Below are positions 8,013 to 24,019 of a stretch of 64,000 bases of DNA, piece by piece (within the stretch, counting starts at the first letter, position 1; every line of letters starts with the position of its first letter). Source of the DNA: Saccharopolyspora rhizosphaerae (GTDB lineage: Bacteria > Actinomycetota > Actinomycetes > Mycobacteriales > Pseudonocardiaceae). The stretch is from positions 496,001 through 560,000 of the forward strand of contig NZ_RSAA01000035.1 in assembly GCF_003931915.1 (NCBI RefSeq), in the 5' to 3' direction. Under the pieces are notes generated by a model. It was given only the letters and a program-made list of their open reading frames with translations. It made no database searches and was not told the DNA's origin. Both the position numbers and the translations under genes were made by a program.

Positions 8013-9383
8013 GTGACGGTGCGTTGGTCCGCTGAGCTGGCCCAGCCAGACAGCAGGCAGCTGACCGAGGCCCTCAGAGCGGCCATCCGGGACGGTTCGC
8101 TGGCCGCCGGGACCCGGGTCCCCTCGACGCGGGCGCTCGCCCAGGAGCTCGGGATCGCGCGTGGCACCGTCACCCGCGCCTACAACCAGCTCGTCACCGA
8201 GGGCTTCTTGGTGGCTCGGCAGGGCGCTCCGACCGTCGTGGCGGAACTGCTCGCGACCCCCGCACCCCCCGACGCGCCCGAGCGCGCGCAGCCCGAGGTC
8301 GCGCGGTGGGACCTCCGCCCGGGGCGGCCGGACCTCAGCTCCTTCCCTCGCCGGGACTGGCTGGCGGCGAGCAGGCGGGCCTTGCGCGACGCCCCCACCG
8401 ACGACCTCGACTACGGCGACCCGCAGGGGCACCCGAGGCTGCGCGAAGCGCTCGCCGGGTACCTCGCGCGCGAGCGGGCGGTGGCCACGACCCCGGCCAG
8501 CATCATCGTTTGCAACGGCTACACGCAGGCGTTGTCGCTGCTCAGCAATGCCCTCGCCGATCGCGGCACGACCTCGGTCGACTTCGAGGACCCGTCGGCC
8601 CCGCACCTGTGGGACATCCCCGCCGGGTTCGGCATGTCCGTCCACGGCATCCCGGTCGACGACGAGGGCATCGACGTGTCGCTGCTGCGCAGCCGGGCCG
8701 TGGTGGTCACCCCGGCGCACCAGTTCCCGCTCGGCGTGGGCATGAGCTCGGCGCGGCGGGCCGAGCTGGTGCGGCGGGCCAAGGACGAGGACCTGGTCGT
8801 CATCGACGACGACTACGACGGCGAGTTCCGCTTCGACCGGCAACCGGTCGGCTCGCTGCAGGGGATGGCCCCGGAGAACGTCGTCTACGCCGGGACCGCG
8901 AGCAAGACGCTCGCCCCGGCGCTGCGTCTGGCTTGGCTGGCGCTGCCGTCGTGGCTGGTGGAGCCCGTCCGCGAGCTCAAGCGGCACAGCGGGCTGCACG
9001 CCCCGTTGTTCGAACAGCTGGCCATGGCAGAGTTGATCTTGTCGGGGGCCTACGATCAGCACGTCCGCCGATCGCGCGCCACCTACCGGCAGCGCCGCGA
9101 GCAGCTGGGTGAAGCGCTGCGCGGTATGCGTGCGAGGCACCGGCCCCACCCGGCCGGGATCCCGGCCGGACTGCACGTGACCTTGCAGCTCGACCCCGAG
9201 GGACCTGCGGAGCGGGAGGTCCTCGAGAGGGCACGGCGGCACTCGGTGGAGCTCCAGGTCCTGGGGCCGCACTGGCTGACCTCCGGAGCGCACCCGGCCG
9301 GCGTCATCGTCGGGTACGCGGCGCCCTCGGACCGCGCGTTCCGCCCCGCACTGCAAGCGCTGGTCGCCGTCCTCGAGCGGTGA
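8013..9383 (+). CDS. MocR-family transcriptional regulator (GntR HTH fused to aminotransferase-like domain)
   Basis: 456 residues from GTG 8013, with GGGAGGTAAGG about 10 nt upstream. Residues 1-75 form a GntR-type winged helix (VPSTRALAQELGIARGTVTRAYNQL region). From about 100 the protein is a type I aminotransferase fold, with NGYTQALSLL, VTPAHQFPLG, DDDYDGEF and the lysine region GTASKTLAPALRL that would bind PLP. MocR proteins sense pyridoxal phosphate or an amino compound and usually control a neighbouring gene. The only divergent neighbour is the ESX toxin cassette, about 135 bp away, so control of that cassette is possible but not shown. A PdxR-type role in vitamin B6 regulation is the alternative. 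Confidence 0.88.
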   Translation: MTVRWSAELAQPDSRQLTEALRAAIRDGSLAAGTRVPSTRALAQELGIARGTVTRAYNQLVTEGFLVARQGAPTVVAELLATPAPPDAPERAQPEVARWDLRPGRPDLSSFPRRDWLAASRRALRDAPTDDLDYGDPQGHPRLREALAGYLARERAVATTPASIIVCNGYTQALSLLSNALADRGTTSVDFEDPSAPHLWDIPAGFGMSVHGIPVDDEGIDVSLLRSRAVVVTPAHQFPLGVGMSSARRAELVRRAKDEDLVVIDDDYDGEFRFDRQPVGSLQGMAPENVVYAGTASKTLAPALRLAWLALPSWLVEPVRELKRHSGLHAPLFEQLAMAELILSGAYDQHVRRSRATYRQRREQLGEALRGMRARHRPHPAGIPAGLHVTLQLDPEGPAEREVLERARRHSVELQVLGPHWLTSGAHPAGVIVGYAAPSDRAFRPALQALVAVLER

Positions 9384-9432
9384 CCCGAACGGGCGACACT
9401 GCGCGTCGCCGCGTGTCCACAGCACGAATGGG

Positions 9433-9450
9433 GAACACTTGTTCTACACT
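9433..9450 (+). promoter_or_regulatory. LexA-like dyad next to a -10-like hexamer
   Basis: The sequence GAACACTTGTTC (9433-9444) is GAAC, four bases, GTTC, the core of the actinobacterial LexA (SOS) box. It directly abuts TACACT (9445-9450), a plausible -10 element, 34 nt before the TTG start at 9484. A clear -35 is not visible. Binding there would block transcription of the downstream gene. Confidence 0.45.
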
Positions 9451-9483
9451 GGTGCCCCCTCCCGCGATAAACAGGAGATTCAG

Positions 9484-9921
9484 TTGACCGAAGAGCAGAC
9501 CACCCCGGCCGAGGCCACCGGAGCGACCAGCACGACGCCCTCCGACGTCGACGCCGCTCCCGCTTCGGCCGAGACGCCGGCTCCGGCCGCCGCCGAGGCG
9601 CCCGCAGCGGCTCCGAAGAAGCGGCAGACGCGCAAGAGCACGGCGAAGAAGACCCGCACGGTCGAGCTCACCCTCACGGTCACCGGTACGGCCGACGGCG
9701 AGTGGCAGGCCGACCTGATGCACCAGGGCAAGCGGGTCGTCCAGGCCCTGCCGGTCGCCGCCGCCGCGGTGTCGAAGGCCGCCGCCGAGCTGAACACGGA
9801 GATCTCCGAGACCATCGAGGGCGTCATCAACGAAGCCCGCCAGCAGCACGAGGCCAAGCTCGCCGAGCTGGAAGCCGAGGTCGAGCGAGTCCGGAAGGCC
9901 CTCGCCGAGCTCGAAGGCTGA
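9484..9921 (+). CDS. Unrecognised alanine/lysine-rich protein with C-terminal coiled coil
   Basis: 145 residues from TTG 9484, preceded by AGGAGA at 7-nt spacing; an upstream in-frame ATG at 9439 overlaps the putative promoter and was rejected. Residues 1-40 are Ala/Pro/Thr/Glu-rich and probably disordered. Residues about 41-58 are strongly basic (KKRQTRKSTAKK), suggesting nucleic-acid contact. A compact segment follows (TVELTLTVTGTADGEWQADL), then a long helix of heptad character (residues 100-145). There are no membrane segments and no signal peptide. I do not recognise the family. It stands alone between the MocR gene and two terminators, behind a LexA-like dyad. Confidence 0.75.
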   Translation: MTEEQTTPAEATGATSTTPSDVDAAPASAETPAPAAAEAPAAAPKKRQTRKSTAKKTRTVELTLTVTGTADGEWQADLMHQGKRVVQALPVAAAAVSKAAAELNTEISETIEGVINEARQQHEAKLAELEAEVERVRKALAELEG

Positions 9922-9976
9922 CCGATGATCTCCGGGGTGCCGTGGTCCCCTCCCAGGCACGGCCCCCTGGACATGG

Positions 9977-10006
9977 AAGAGCCCCTGCCGTTCGGCAGGG
10001 GCTCTT
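9977..10006 (+). terminator. Rho-independent terminator
   Basis: AAGAGCCCCTGCC and its complement GGCAGGGGCTCTT flank a GTTC loop. It lies 56 nt after the stop of the gene ending at 9921 and should end that transcript. The same stem core recurs at 10274-10308. Confidence 0.85.
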
Positions 10007-10099
10007 TCACGTGGTGACCAAGGGAAACGACGGGACGAAGTCAACGAAATGATCAAGAGCGGTTCCGGATGGGCGCTGCCCTCCACTAGCTTCCAGATC

Positions 10100-10213
10100 A
10101 TGACTGCACCCGCTGAACAGACGCTCCCGATGCCCAAGGTCGAGGCCGAAGCCCTCGCCGACCACTACGACACCCAGCCGAGCCCGGCCGACGACACGTC
10201 GGAGGACGACTGA
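10100..10213 (+). CDS. Possible 37-residue acidic peptide
   Basis: A short frame from ATG 10100 begins MTAPAEQTLPMPK and ends in an acidic tail rich in Asp, Ser and Thr. No ribosome binding site is visible. It sits alone between two strong terminators, so it would need its own promoter, which I cannot identify. It could be a small peptide gene or chance coding; nothing in it suggests a function. Confidence 0.25.
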   Translation: MTAPAEQTLPMPKVEAEALADHYDTQPSPADDTSEDD

Positions 10214-10273
10214 GCACCACGCCGCGGACGGCCCGGAGCTGACGGCGCCGATCGCACGCCCCAACCACGAGGA

Positions 10274-10308
10274 AGAGCCCCTGCCCGGAGGAGACGGGCA
10301 GGGGCTCT
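10274..10308 (-). terminator. Terminator of the rpoB-rpoC transcript
   Basis: The stem AGAGCCCCTGCCC / GGGCAGGGGCTCT encloses a 9-nt loop, and lies 20-54 nt beyond the rpoC stop on the minus strand. On that strand the stem is followed by TTCC. It shares its stem core with the terminator at 9977-10006. Confidence 0.75.
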
Positions 10309-10327
10309 CGGCTACTTCAGCCAGACC

Positions 10328-14239
<3,912 letters not shown>

Positions 14240-14355
14240 GTCGGGTCTTCTCCCTTGGTCGAATGGTGCTTCTCCCGGTGCCACCGGGCGAAGCGGGTGC
14301 CAGGTTGGGTCGGTCGCCGGCCCGCGGGGTCAGCCCCGCGGGCCGGCGGCGAGGG

Positions 14356-17850
<3,495 letters not shown>

Positions 17851-18016
17851 GATGCGTCCTTCCGGGACTCTGAACTGGCTACAGCCATGCTCGCCGCGAA
17901 AAGCGCGCGTCAGGCAAGCGCGCAGTCCACTAGCACGGCTGTCAAGGGTGCAATGGCGCCGACCCTCTTAACAGTCCAGTGCGGGACAGACCAATAAGAA
18001 GGCAGCGCAAAGTAGC

Positions 18017-18045
18017 AGTCTAGCCGGAAGGACGCCAGCTGTCGA
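18017..18045 (-). promoter_or_regulatory. Putative sigma-A-type promoter of rpoB-rpoC
   Basis: On the minus strand TCGACA (18045-18040) and TAGACT (18022-18017) are separated by exactly 17 nt, close to actinobacterial housekeeping promoters. Transcription would begin near 18010 and leave a leader of about 160 nt before the rpoB TTG. Confidence 0.65.
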
Positions 18046-18969
18046 GGGGGCCCACCGATGGCGGCCCAGCCCCGTGTTGAGGACCAGAGTGAACCCGCAC
18101 GCGCTCTCAGTCAAGAGATCACTGATCGATCACCCTCGTGGCGGAAAACACGATCACTTCGCGTGACCGCTCGCGGGCTTCTCTTACCTGGTCAGGCGCT
18201 TTTGATCATCGTTGGAGCCAGGTCCGTCACGCCGTGGGCGAACCCCCGCCGAACGGCTCTTGACAACCTTCTGAACCCACCCCCAGCGCCACCCGGAGGG
18301 GCACCCAGGCGTGTCCCACACCTCCCCCCTCGTCCGGCGGGACCGGCCGGCAGCCACCCCGTCGAGCACCAACCACACCCGAAAGAGGTCGCACCCACCC
18401 CGACACGCGGGTCACACACGCCACACAATTCACCGCAGCCCCGCGCGCCCCATTCCGCGCACTGCTGGATCGACCGCGAGGGATTGGTCGCGCGGGAAGG
18501 CGCGAACGAATTTCGCCACCGGTCCATTCGCGATCTTGTGATCATTGGTCCATTCCAATTACCGAGACCACCCGAGACCACTCGCGCTCTCCCGCATCTG
18601 CGAACGGTCGTGGTCCTGATCGATTACCGTCCGTGGCAGGAGGCGGGATGACCAGGAGACCAGTCGCCCGAACGTCGTAACACAACGGACTCAAGATCAA
18701 CCCGGAGCCACCGCCGCTCCGGCTTGATCACATCGAGACCCCGGTTCGCCGCAAACATTCCCCTGCGGGGCTGAACCCGTCGCGCAGAGCTAGTAGCTTC
18801 TCCTCCCGAAGCTCAGCAATTGCACTCAGCGGGGGGACGCGCATCCCTCGAGGCGATCCCACTCAGCAAACATGGGCTACTCGGCAATTACCTCCGCCGG
18901 TAACGTGAGACGACCTCGACCACCGGCCTCGCGACCGGTGCCCGGCAGGCCACAGGAGAGAAACGACCG
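18046..18969. other. Intergenic region between divergent rpoB and the CHAT gene
   Basis: About 0.9 kb without a convincing gene. The open frame at 18058-18651 is Pro/Arg/His-rich, has no ribosome binding site and resembles nothing known. Visible marks are a cluster of GATC sites around 18117-18160, a direct repeat GGTCCATTC near 18522 and 18547, and AGGAGA before the CHAT gene start. The promoter of the plus-strand gene must lie here but I cannot place it. Confidence 0.5.
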
Positions 18970-21900
18970 ATGACAGACGATGCACGCCGCGCGAGCGAGC
19001 GGTTCCGCGGGCTGCAGCGTTGGACCGGAGGCAAGGACCAGAACGGGCCTCAGACCCCGCAGTCGAGTTGGTTCGCCCCGGAGGACAGCGGCGACTCCGC
19101 ACCGGGCACGCCGGACCCGCGACCAGGCGGCCCGCACACCGGGACGAACCCGGGCGTCGGCCCAGGCCCGGTGGGCCCCGGCACGGGAGGACAACCGGCG
19201 GTCGGCCCGCAAGCCGGTGGCACTGATCGCCGCAGCCCCGAGCAGCGCTACGCCGACGCCATCGCGGCGATGAACCAGATCGTCTCCACGCTCGACTTCA
19301 GCAACCTGCCGTGGGTCACCGAGGTCTTCCGCAGCACCGCGGGCGTCCTGCGCGAGGACGACCCCGCGCGGGCGGGCGTGCTCAACAACCTCGGCAGCGC
19401 GGCTCAGCTGCGCTACGTGCAGAGCCGCGACCTCGCCGACCTCGAAGACGCCATCGGCTACTACCGCTCGGCGACCACCTCCGCGCACTCCGGCGACCGC
19501 GACCGCATCCTCTACTTCTGCAACCTCGCGCTCGCCCTCACCGACCTCGCCGGCAAGACCGGCCGGCCGCAGATCGCCGCGGATGGCGCCCAGGTCGCGC
19601 GCGACGCCGTGGCGCAGACGCCCAAGCGCGACCAGCGGCGGCCGATGGTGCTGCTGCGGCTGGCCAACGCGCTGAAGCTGCACGCGCAGCTCGCCGACTC
19701 CGCGGAGTCCGACGAGGAGTCCATCGCGGTGTTCCGGGAGGCCGCGCGGATCTCGCCGGCCAGCGACCCCACCACCCCCGAGCTGCTGATCAACCTCGGC
19801 GCCGCTCTGATGCGCCGCTACCAGCGCGCTCACGACCAGGACGACCTCGACGAGGCGGTCAAGCACCTGTCGACCGGTGCGGGAGCGCTGCCCGACGGTG
19901 ACGGCCGTCGCAGCGGGCTGTGCCGGTACGCCGAGGCCCTGCGGCTGCGCTTCCAGCGCAACGGCGACCTCACCGACCTCAACAACGCGATCAACGAGCT
20001 GATCGGTGTCCTCGGGGTGCTCGAAGCCGGCAACCCGCAGCTCGGCATGACCGTCTGGCAACTGGCGGCCGCGACCGTCGAGCACGTCGACGCCACCGGC
20101 GAGGCCGGGCAGCTGCGCCGGGTGCTGCGCCCGATCGCGCCCGCGGTCCGCGCGATGGCCGCCGAGGACACCCACCGCTCCCTCGCGCTGGGCGGCTACG
20201 CGATCCTGCTGCGCAGGCACTTCCTGCACGGTGGGGAGACCAAGGCGCTGGACACCGCCGTCACCGCCGGGGAGGCCGCGGTGGAGGCCGCCGCCCCGTC
20301 CCGGCGCGCCCGGGTGCTCACCGCGCTGAACACGAGCCTGCTGGTGCGCTACGAGCACGGTGAGAGCGGCGACGACCTGGACCGCGCCGCCGAGCTCGCG
20401 CGCGAGGCGGCCAAGGACTCGGACCCGCAGACCCAGCACATCGCGTGGGTGCAGCTCGGCGTCGTGCTCGCGCACCGGTTCCAGCGGGCCGGGCGCGCGC
20501 AGGACGTCGAGACCGCGATCGAGCTGTTCGACCAAGCGTTGATCGCCATGCCGGAGACCACTCCGGGACGGGCGGCGGTGTCCATCCAGCTCGCCCTCGC
20601 GCTGCAGGGCCTGCACCAGCGCACCGGCCGCAGGCGGTACTACCGGTGGGCGCGCAAGGTGCTCACCGAAGCCGCTGGCCAGGCCAACGCGCCCGCCGAG
20701 CAGCGGCTGCGGGCCGCAGCGCTGGCCGGCCGGATCAGCGCGCAGGAGCAGCGCTGGTCGGAGGCGCTGGAGTCGTTCACCACCGCCGTGGAACTGCTGC
20801 CGCTGATGACCCGCGGCAAGCGGGTCGTGGCCTCGCCGAGCGCGCAGCAGCGGTGGGCCTCGATCGTGGCCGACGCCGCGGCCAGCGCCATCGAGGCGGG
20901 CGAGCCGAACAAGGCCGTCGAGCTCATCGAGCACGGCCGGTCGGCGATCCTGGCCGACTTCCTGCCCAGCGGTGGCGAGCTTGGTGAGCTGCACCGCGAG
21001 CACCCGGCCCTGGCCGACGAGGTCGTGCGGCTGCGGCGGTTGCTGGACCGCCCGGCCGAGGACCCCGACCTCGACGACGGCGACAACCGGCAGCGGCTGG
21101 CCGACGCCTGGGCTGCGCTGGTCGACGAGGTCCGCGAGATCCAGCCCACGCACCTGCGGCTGCGGCCGTTCTCCGAGCTCTGCGGGGTCGGCGGCGACGG
21201 TTCGGTGGCGATCGTCAACCTCAGCCGGTACCGCTCGGACGTGCTGGTGATCTTCGGCGGCCGGGTGCTGACCGTGCCGATCCCGCACGCCACCCCGGAC
21301 AAGGCGGGCGAGCAGACGCTCGCGCTGCTGAGCGCCGCGCAGCAGGACGACCACGCGACGATCGCCGACGTCCTGGACTGGACGTGGGTCCGGCTGGTGC
21401 GCCCCGTGCTCGACCGCATGGGCTACCTCAACACCCCGGCGGCGGGCTCTCGCTGGCCGCGGGTGTGGTGGAGCTGCTTCGGCGCGGCGGCCTACCTGCC
21501 GCTGCACGCGGCGACCGCGCACGCCGGCGCCTCGGCGCTGGACCGCGTCGTCTCGTCGTACACGCCGACCCTCGGCTGCCTGCTGCGCGCCCGGACCCGG
21601 CCGGTGCCGGAGGGCGGAGCGCTGGTGGCCGCGGGGTCCGCCGAGCAGGTCTCGCGCGAGCTGCCGCCGCAGAACCAGGTGCTGGCGCAGCACTGGCCGA
21701 CGGCGGAGATCGTCTCGACGGAGAGCGCCAGCGCCACCGATGTGCTGCGGATGCTGCCGTCCTTCCCGTGGGTGCACATCTGCGAACCGAGCTCGCAGTT
21801 CCCGGGGCAGCCGGCTGCCGGGATGCTGCTGGACCGCGACGGCCAGCGGCCGCTGGGCCTGGTCGAACTCGGGCAGGTCGCGCTGGACAAGGCGGAGTTC

Positions 21901-22191
21901 TGCTACCTCGGCCAGATCGCCACCGCCGCCGACCAACCCTGCGCGGCGGGGCTGTCGCTGGTCGCTGCGCTCGGGTTCGCCGGGTTCACGCACGTCATCG
22001 GTACCCTGTGGGAGGTCGACCCGGCCGGCGCCGTGGCGGCGCACGCCGACTTCTACTCCGCGGTCTTCGGGCCGGAGGGCTACGGCACGGACGGTGCCGC
22101 CTACGCGCTGCACAACGCCGCCCGCGAGATCCGCAACGCCCGGCCCCACGACTGCGCCGCCTGGAGCGCCCACGTCCACGTCGGCCCCTGA
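18970..22191 (+). CDS. TPR-repeat protein with C-terminal CHAT-like domain lacking the catalytic pair
   Basis: 1073 residues from ATG 18970, with AGGAGA 8 nt upstream. Residues 1-85 are Pro/Gly-rich and disordered. Residues about 90-660 are repeated helical hairpins of tetratricopeptide type (NNLGSAAQLRY, LINLGAALMRRY). From about 740 to the end is a CHAT (caspase-fold) domain, with SVAIVNLSRYRSDVLVI, the FGAAAYLPLHAA core and THVIGTLWEVD. In active CHAT peptidases a histidine lies in VHIATHG and a cysteine in LSAC. Here the corresponding stretches read VHICEPSS (Pro940 at the His position) and YLGQIATA (Ile983 at the Cys position), so the protein is probably not a protease. CHAT-TPR proteins act in defence and signalling; here a scaffold role is more likely. 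It is monocistronic, with no visible partner. Confidence 0.85.
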   Translation: MTDDARRASERFRGLQRWTGGKDQNGPQTPQSSWFAPEDSGDSAPGTPDPRPGGPHTGTNPGVGPGPVGPGTGGQPAVGPQAGGTDRRSPEQRYADAIAAMNQIVSTLDFSNLPWVTEVFRSTAGVLREDDPARAGVLNNLGSAAQLRYVQSRDLADLEDAIGYYRSATTSAHSGDRDRILYFCNLALALTDLAGKTGRPQIAADGAQVARDAVAQTPKRDQRRPMVLLRLANALKLHAQLADSAESDEESIAVFREAARISPASDPTTPELLINLGAALMRRYQRAHDQDDLDEAVKHLSTGAGALPDGDGRRSGLCRYAEALRLRFQRNGDLTDLNNAINELIGVLGVLEAGNPQLGMTVWQLAAATVEHVDATGEAGQLRRVLRPIAPAVRAMAAEDTHRSLALGGYAILLRRHFLHGGETKALDTAVTAGEAAVEAAAPSRRARVLTALNTSLLVRYEHGESGDDLDRAAELAREAAKDSDPQTQHIAWVQLGVVLAHRFQRAGRAQDVETAIELFDQALIAMPETTPGRAAVSIQLALALQGLHQRTGRRRYYRWARKVLTEAAGQANAPAEQRLRAAALAGRISAQEQRWSEALESFTTAVELLPLMTRGKRVVASPSAQQRWASIVADAAASAIEAGEPNKAVELIEHGRSAILADFLPSGGELGELHREHPALADEVVRLRRLLDRPAEDPDLDDGDNRQRLADAWAALVDEVREIQPTHLRLRPFSELCGVGGDGSVAIVNLSRYRSDVLVIFGGRVLTVPIPHATPDKAGEQTLALLSAAQQDDHATIADVLDWTWVRLVRPVLDRMGYLNTPAAGSRWPRVWWSCFGAAAYLPLHAATAHAGASALDRVVSSYTPTLGCLLRARTRPVPEGGALVAAGSAEQVSRELPPQNQVLAQHWPTAEIVSTESASATDVLRMLPSFPWVHICEPSSQFPGQPAAGMLLDRDGQRPLGLVELGQVALDKAEFCYLGQIATAADQPCAAGLSLVAALGFAGFTHVIGTLWEVDPAGAVAAHADFYSAVFGPEGYGTDGAAYALHNAAREIRNARPHDCAAWSAHVHVGP

Positions 22192-22395
22192 CCGACCACA
22201 CACCAGGACCACAGGCGATCAGGCGGACCCGCCACCCGAGGCGCGTCGACGCGGTCCTCCCCACGAGGAACCCGCCGAACCTCCCGTCCCGGCGCAGCCC
22301 GAGTCGCAGCCCAGGGCTCAGCGCGAGTCGGGGAGCTCCAGTTGAGACCTCGCCCCGCGGATGAGCGGAGGTGCGAGGTGACACCGCCCCGTGAG

Positions 22396-22432
22396 CTGTG
22401 GGGGAAGCTTCAGCCGAAGCTTCCACCCGCAG
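22396..22432. terminator. GC-rich hairpin between convergent genes
   Basis: CTGTGGGGGAAGCTTC pairs across an AGCC loop with GAAGCTTCCACCCGCAG, with small mismatches in the outer stem. It lies between the CHAT gene and the last gene of the mce operon (stop at 22480) and may end both transcripts. No T-run follows on either strand. Confidence 0.5.
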
Positions 22433-22479
22433 CCCACGGGGCGGGAGGTCGGTGTTGCCGTTCGCGGTGGGTGTTCGGG

Positions 22480-23451
22480 TCAGCGGAGGGTCAGCTGGGT
22501 GATCTTCCACTTGTCGCCCTGTTTCTCGGCGCTGACCGAGATCTGGGCGGGCCCGATGTTGGACTCACCGGTGTTGGCGCGCATCGCGTGCTGGTCGACG
22601 AAGACCAGGACCTCGGCCCGGTCGCCGTTCAAGTGGGTCACCGCGCTGTTCTTCACCGTGGTGGTGACGATGAGCTGCTGCTGCGGGGCCTGCTGCTTCA
22701 CCACGGAGAACAGCTCGTTGTACTTCTGCACGGCTTCGCCGACGAGGAGGTCCTTGGCAGCGTTCTCGGTCTTGGCCGTGTCGTTGAAGTCGTAGGAGAA
22801 CAACTTCTCGACGCCGTCGCTGACCTGCCCGTTGACCTCGCTGGTCGCGCCCGCCGAGGTGAGCGCCTCGTTGGCGGCCGACCCGGTGTTGTAGGTCGTG
22901 TAGGTCGCGACGCCGAAGAAGACGGCCAGCGCGAACAGAAGCGCTGTCGCGCCCCACAGCACCCACGGCTTCCCGGCCGGACCGGACTCCGAGCTCTGCT
23001 CCTCGGAGGACGGCTCGGAGCTCTCCGCGGTCTCGGACTCCGGCTCAGCGGCGGACTCGGTCGCGGTGGCGTCGCTCGCCTTCGCCGCCGGCTCGACGGA
23101 CTCGGTCCCGGCAGCCTCGGACGAGGACTCGGTCCCCGGATCCTCGGGTCCCTCGGTCCTGGCCGACTCAGCCGAGGGGGCCTCGGCCTCGGGGGAGGCA
23201 TCAGTCTCCGCAGCGTCGTCCGCAGCGGCTTCCGGCTCGGCGGCCGCGGCCGCAGTGGCCTCGCCCTCAACCGGGGCCTCCGGGCCGGCCGCCGACCCCT
23301 CGGTCACCGCAGTGCCGTTGACCTGGTCACTGCCCTCCGGCTTCGCGGTCTCGGTGGAGGCCGGCGAAGTGGGGCGCTTGCGCAGACCGGCCACCTTCGG
23401 CCGGCGCGCCGATGGCTGCCGGTTCGTGCCGGAACGGCGGTTGGTTGGCAC
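22480..23451 (-). CDS. Mce-associated membrane protein, long acidic N-terminus
   Basis: 323 residues from GTG 23451, with GAGGAG 8 nt upstream; a longer in-frame start lies inside the upstream gene. Residues 1-40 are basic (RRSGTNRQPSARRPK), then about 130 residues are almost only Glu, Ala, Ser and Pro. One membrane helix follows (PWVLWGATALLFALAVFFGV), and the outer 140 residues form an NTF2-like domain ending DKWKITQLTLR. This is the pattern of Mce-associated (Mas) proteins encoded after mceF, thought to stabilise the Mce importer. It is the last gene of the operon, 37 nt after the previous one. The acidic cytoplasmic segment is much longer than in its sister protein. Confidence 0.85.
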   Translation of the reverse strand: MPTNRRSGTNRQPSARRPKVAGLRKRPTSPASTETAKPEGSDQVNGTAVTEGSAAGPEAPVEGEATAAAAAEPEAAADDAAETDASPEAEAPSAESARTEGPEDPGTESSSEAAGTESVEPAAKASDATATESAAEPESETAESSEPSSEEQSSESGPAGKPWVLWGATALLFALAVFFGVATYTTYNTGSAANEALTSAGATSEVNGQVSDGVEKLFSYDFNDTAKTENAAKDLLVGEAVQKYNELFSVVKQQAPQQQLIVTTTVKNSAVTHLNGDRAEVLVFVDQHAMRANTGESNIGPAQISVSAEKQGDKWKITQLTLR

Positions 23452-23488
23452 TGGCTTAACTCCTCGAATCGCTGTCGGGTCTCGCCGT

Positions 23489-24007
23489 TCAGCCGACCGG
23501 GACGGTGCCCAGTCCGCTGATCTTCCAGACGTCGCCCTCACGCGTGAGTTCTGCCTGGTAGCGATCCTGCTTGTTGGCCGGGGGCTGGCCCTCGACGGTG
23601 ACCGTGACCTGCATGACCGCGATCATCCGGGCCTTGCCCGCGTTCTCGTCGAGCTCGACGATGCCCGCGTCCAGCACCCGCGCGGTCGTGGTGCTCTTGG
23701 CCTGCTGGATGCGGGTCGCGTAGTCCTTGCGCCCCTGCTTGACCTCGTCCCGCAGCGGACCGGTGGACGCTTCCTCCCACCGCTGCAGACCGCGGTCGAC
23801 GTCCTTGTGGTCCAGGGTGTTGAAGCTGACGATCGCTTCCTTCCCCTGCTGCAGGGCCTCGTCACGCGTCTCGGCGTAGGCCACCGACGAGTTGTTCATG
23901 GCGAGCACCCACAGCACCCCGAGGACCAGGGCGCACACCAGGCTCACCACGAACAGCACCAGCGACAGCTTGGGCCGCCGGCGAGCGGTGTCGGCTTGAA
24001 CGGTCAC
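23489..24007 (-). CDS. Mce-associated membrane protein
   Basis: 172 residues from GTG 24007. A short cytoplasmic basic segment (MTVQADTARRRPK) precedes one membrane helix (residues about 16-38), then an outer domain of about 130 residues with the end GDVWKISGLGTVPVG, the same fold signature as the next gene in the operon. Proteins of this kind follow mceF in most mce operons and are thought to form part of the transport assembly in the cell wall. It lies 12 nt downstream of mceF. Confidence 0.85.
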   Translation of the reverse strand: MTVQADTARRRPKLSLVLFVVSLVCALVLGVLWVLAMNNSSVAYAETRDEALQQGKEAIVSFNTLDHKDVDRGLQRWEEASTGPLRDEVKQGRKDYATRIQQAKSTTTARVLDAGIVELDENAGKARMIAVMQVTVTVEGQPPANKQDRYQAELTREGDVWKISGLGTVPVG

Positions 24008-24019
24008 GTGTTGCCTCTC

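Noticed and set aside
18260..18265. TTGACA upstream of the CHAT gene as a promoter
   Set aside because: No -10-like hexamer follows at 16-19 nt and it lies 700 bp from the start codon.
18058..18651. Open frame of 197 codons upstream of the CHAT gene
   Set aside because: Pro/Arg/His-rich, no ribosome binding site, no motif; overlaps the proposed rpoB promoter region.
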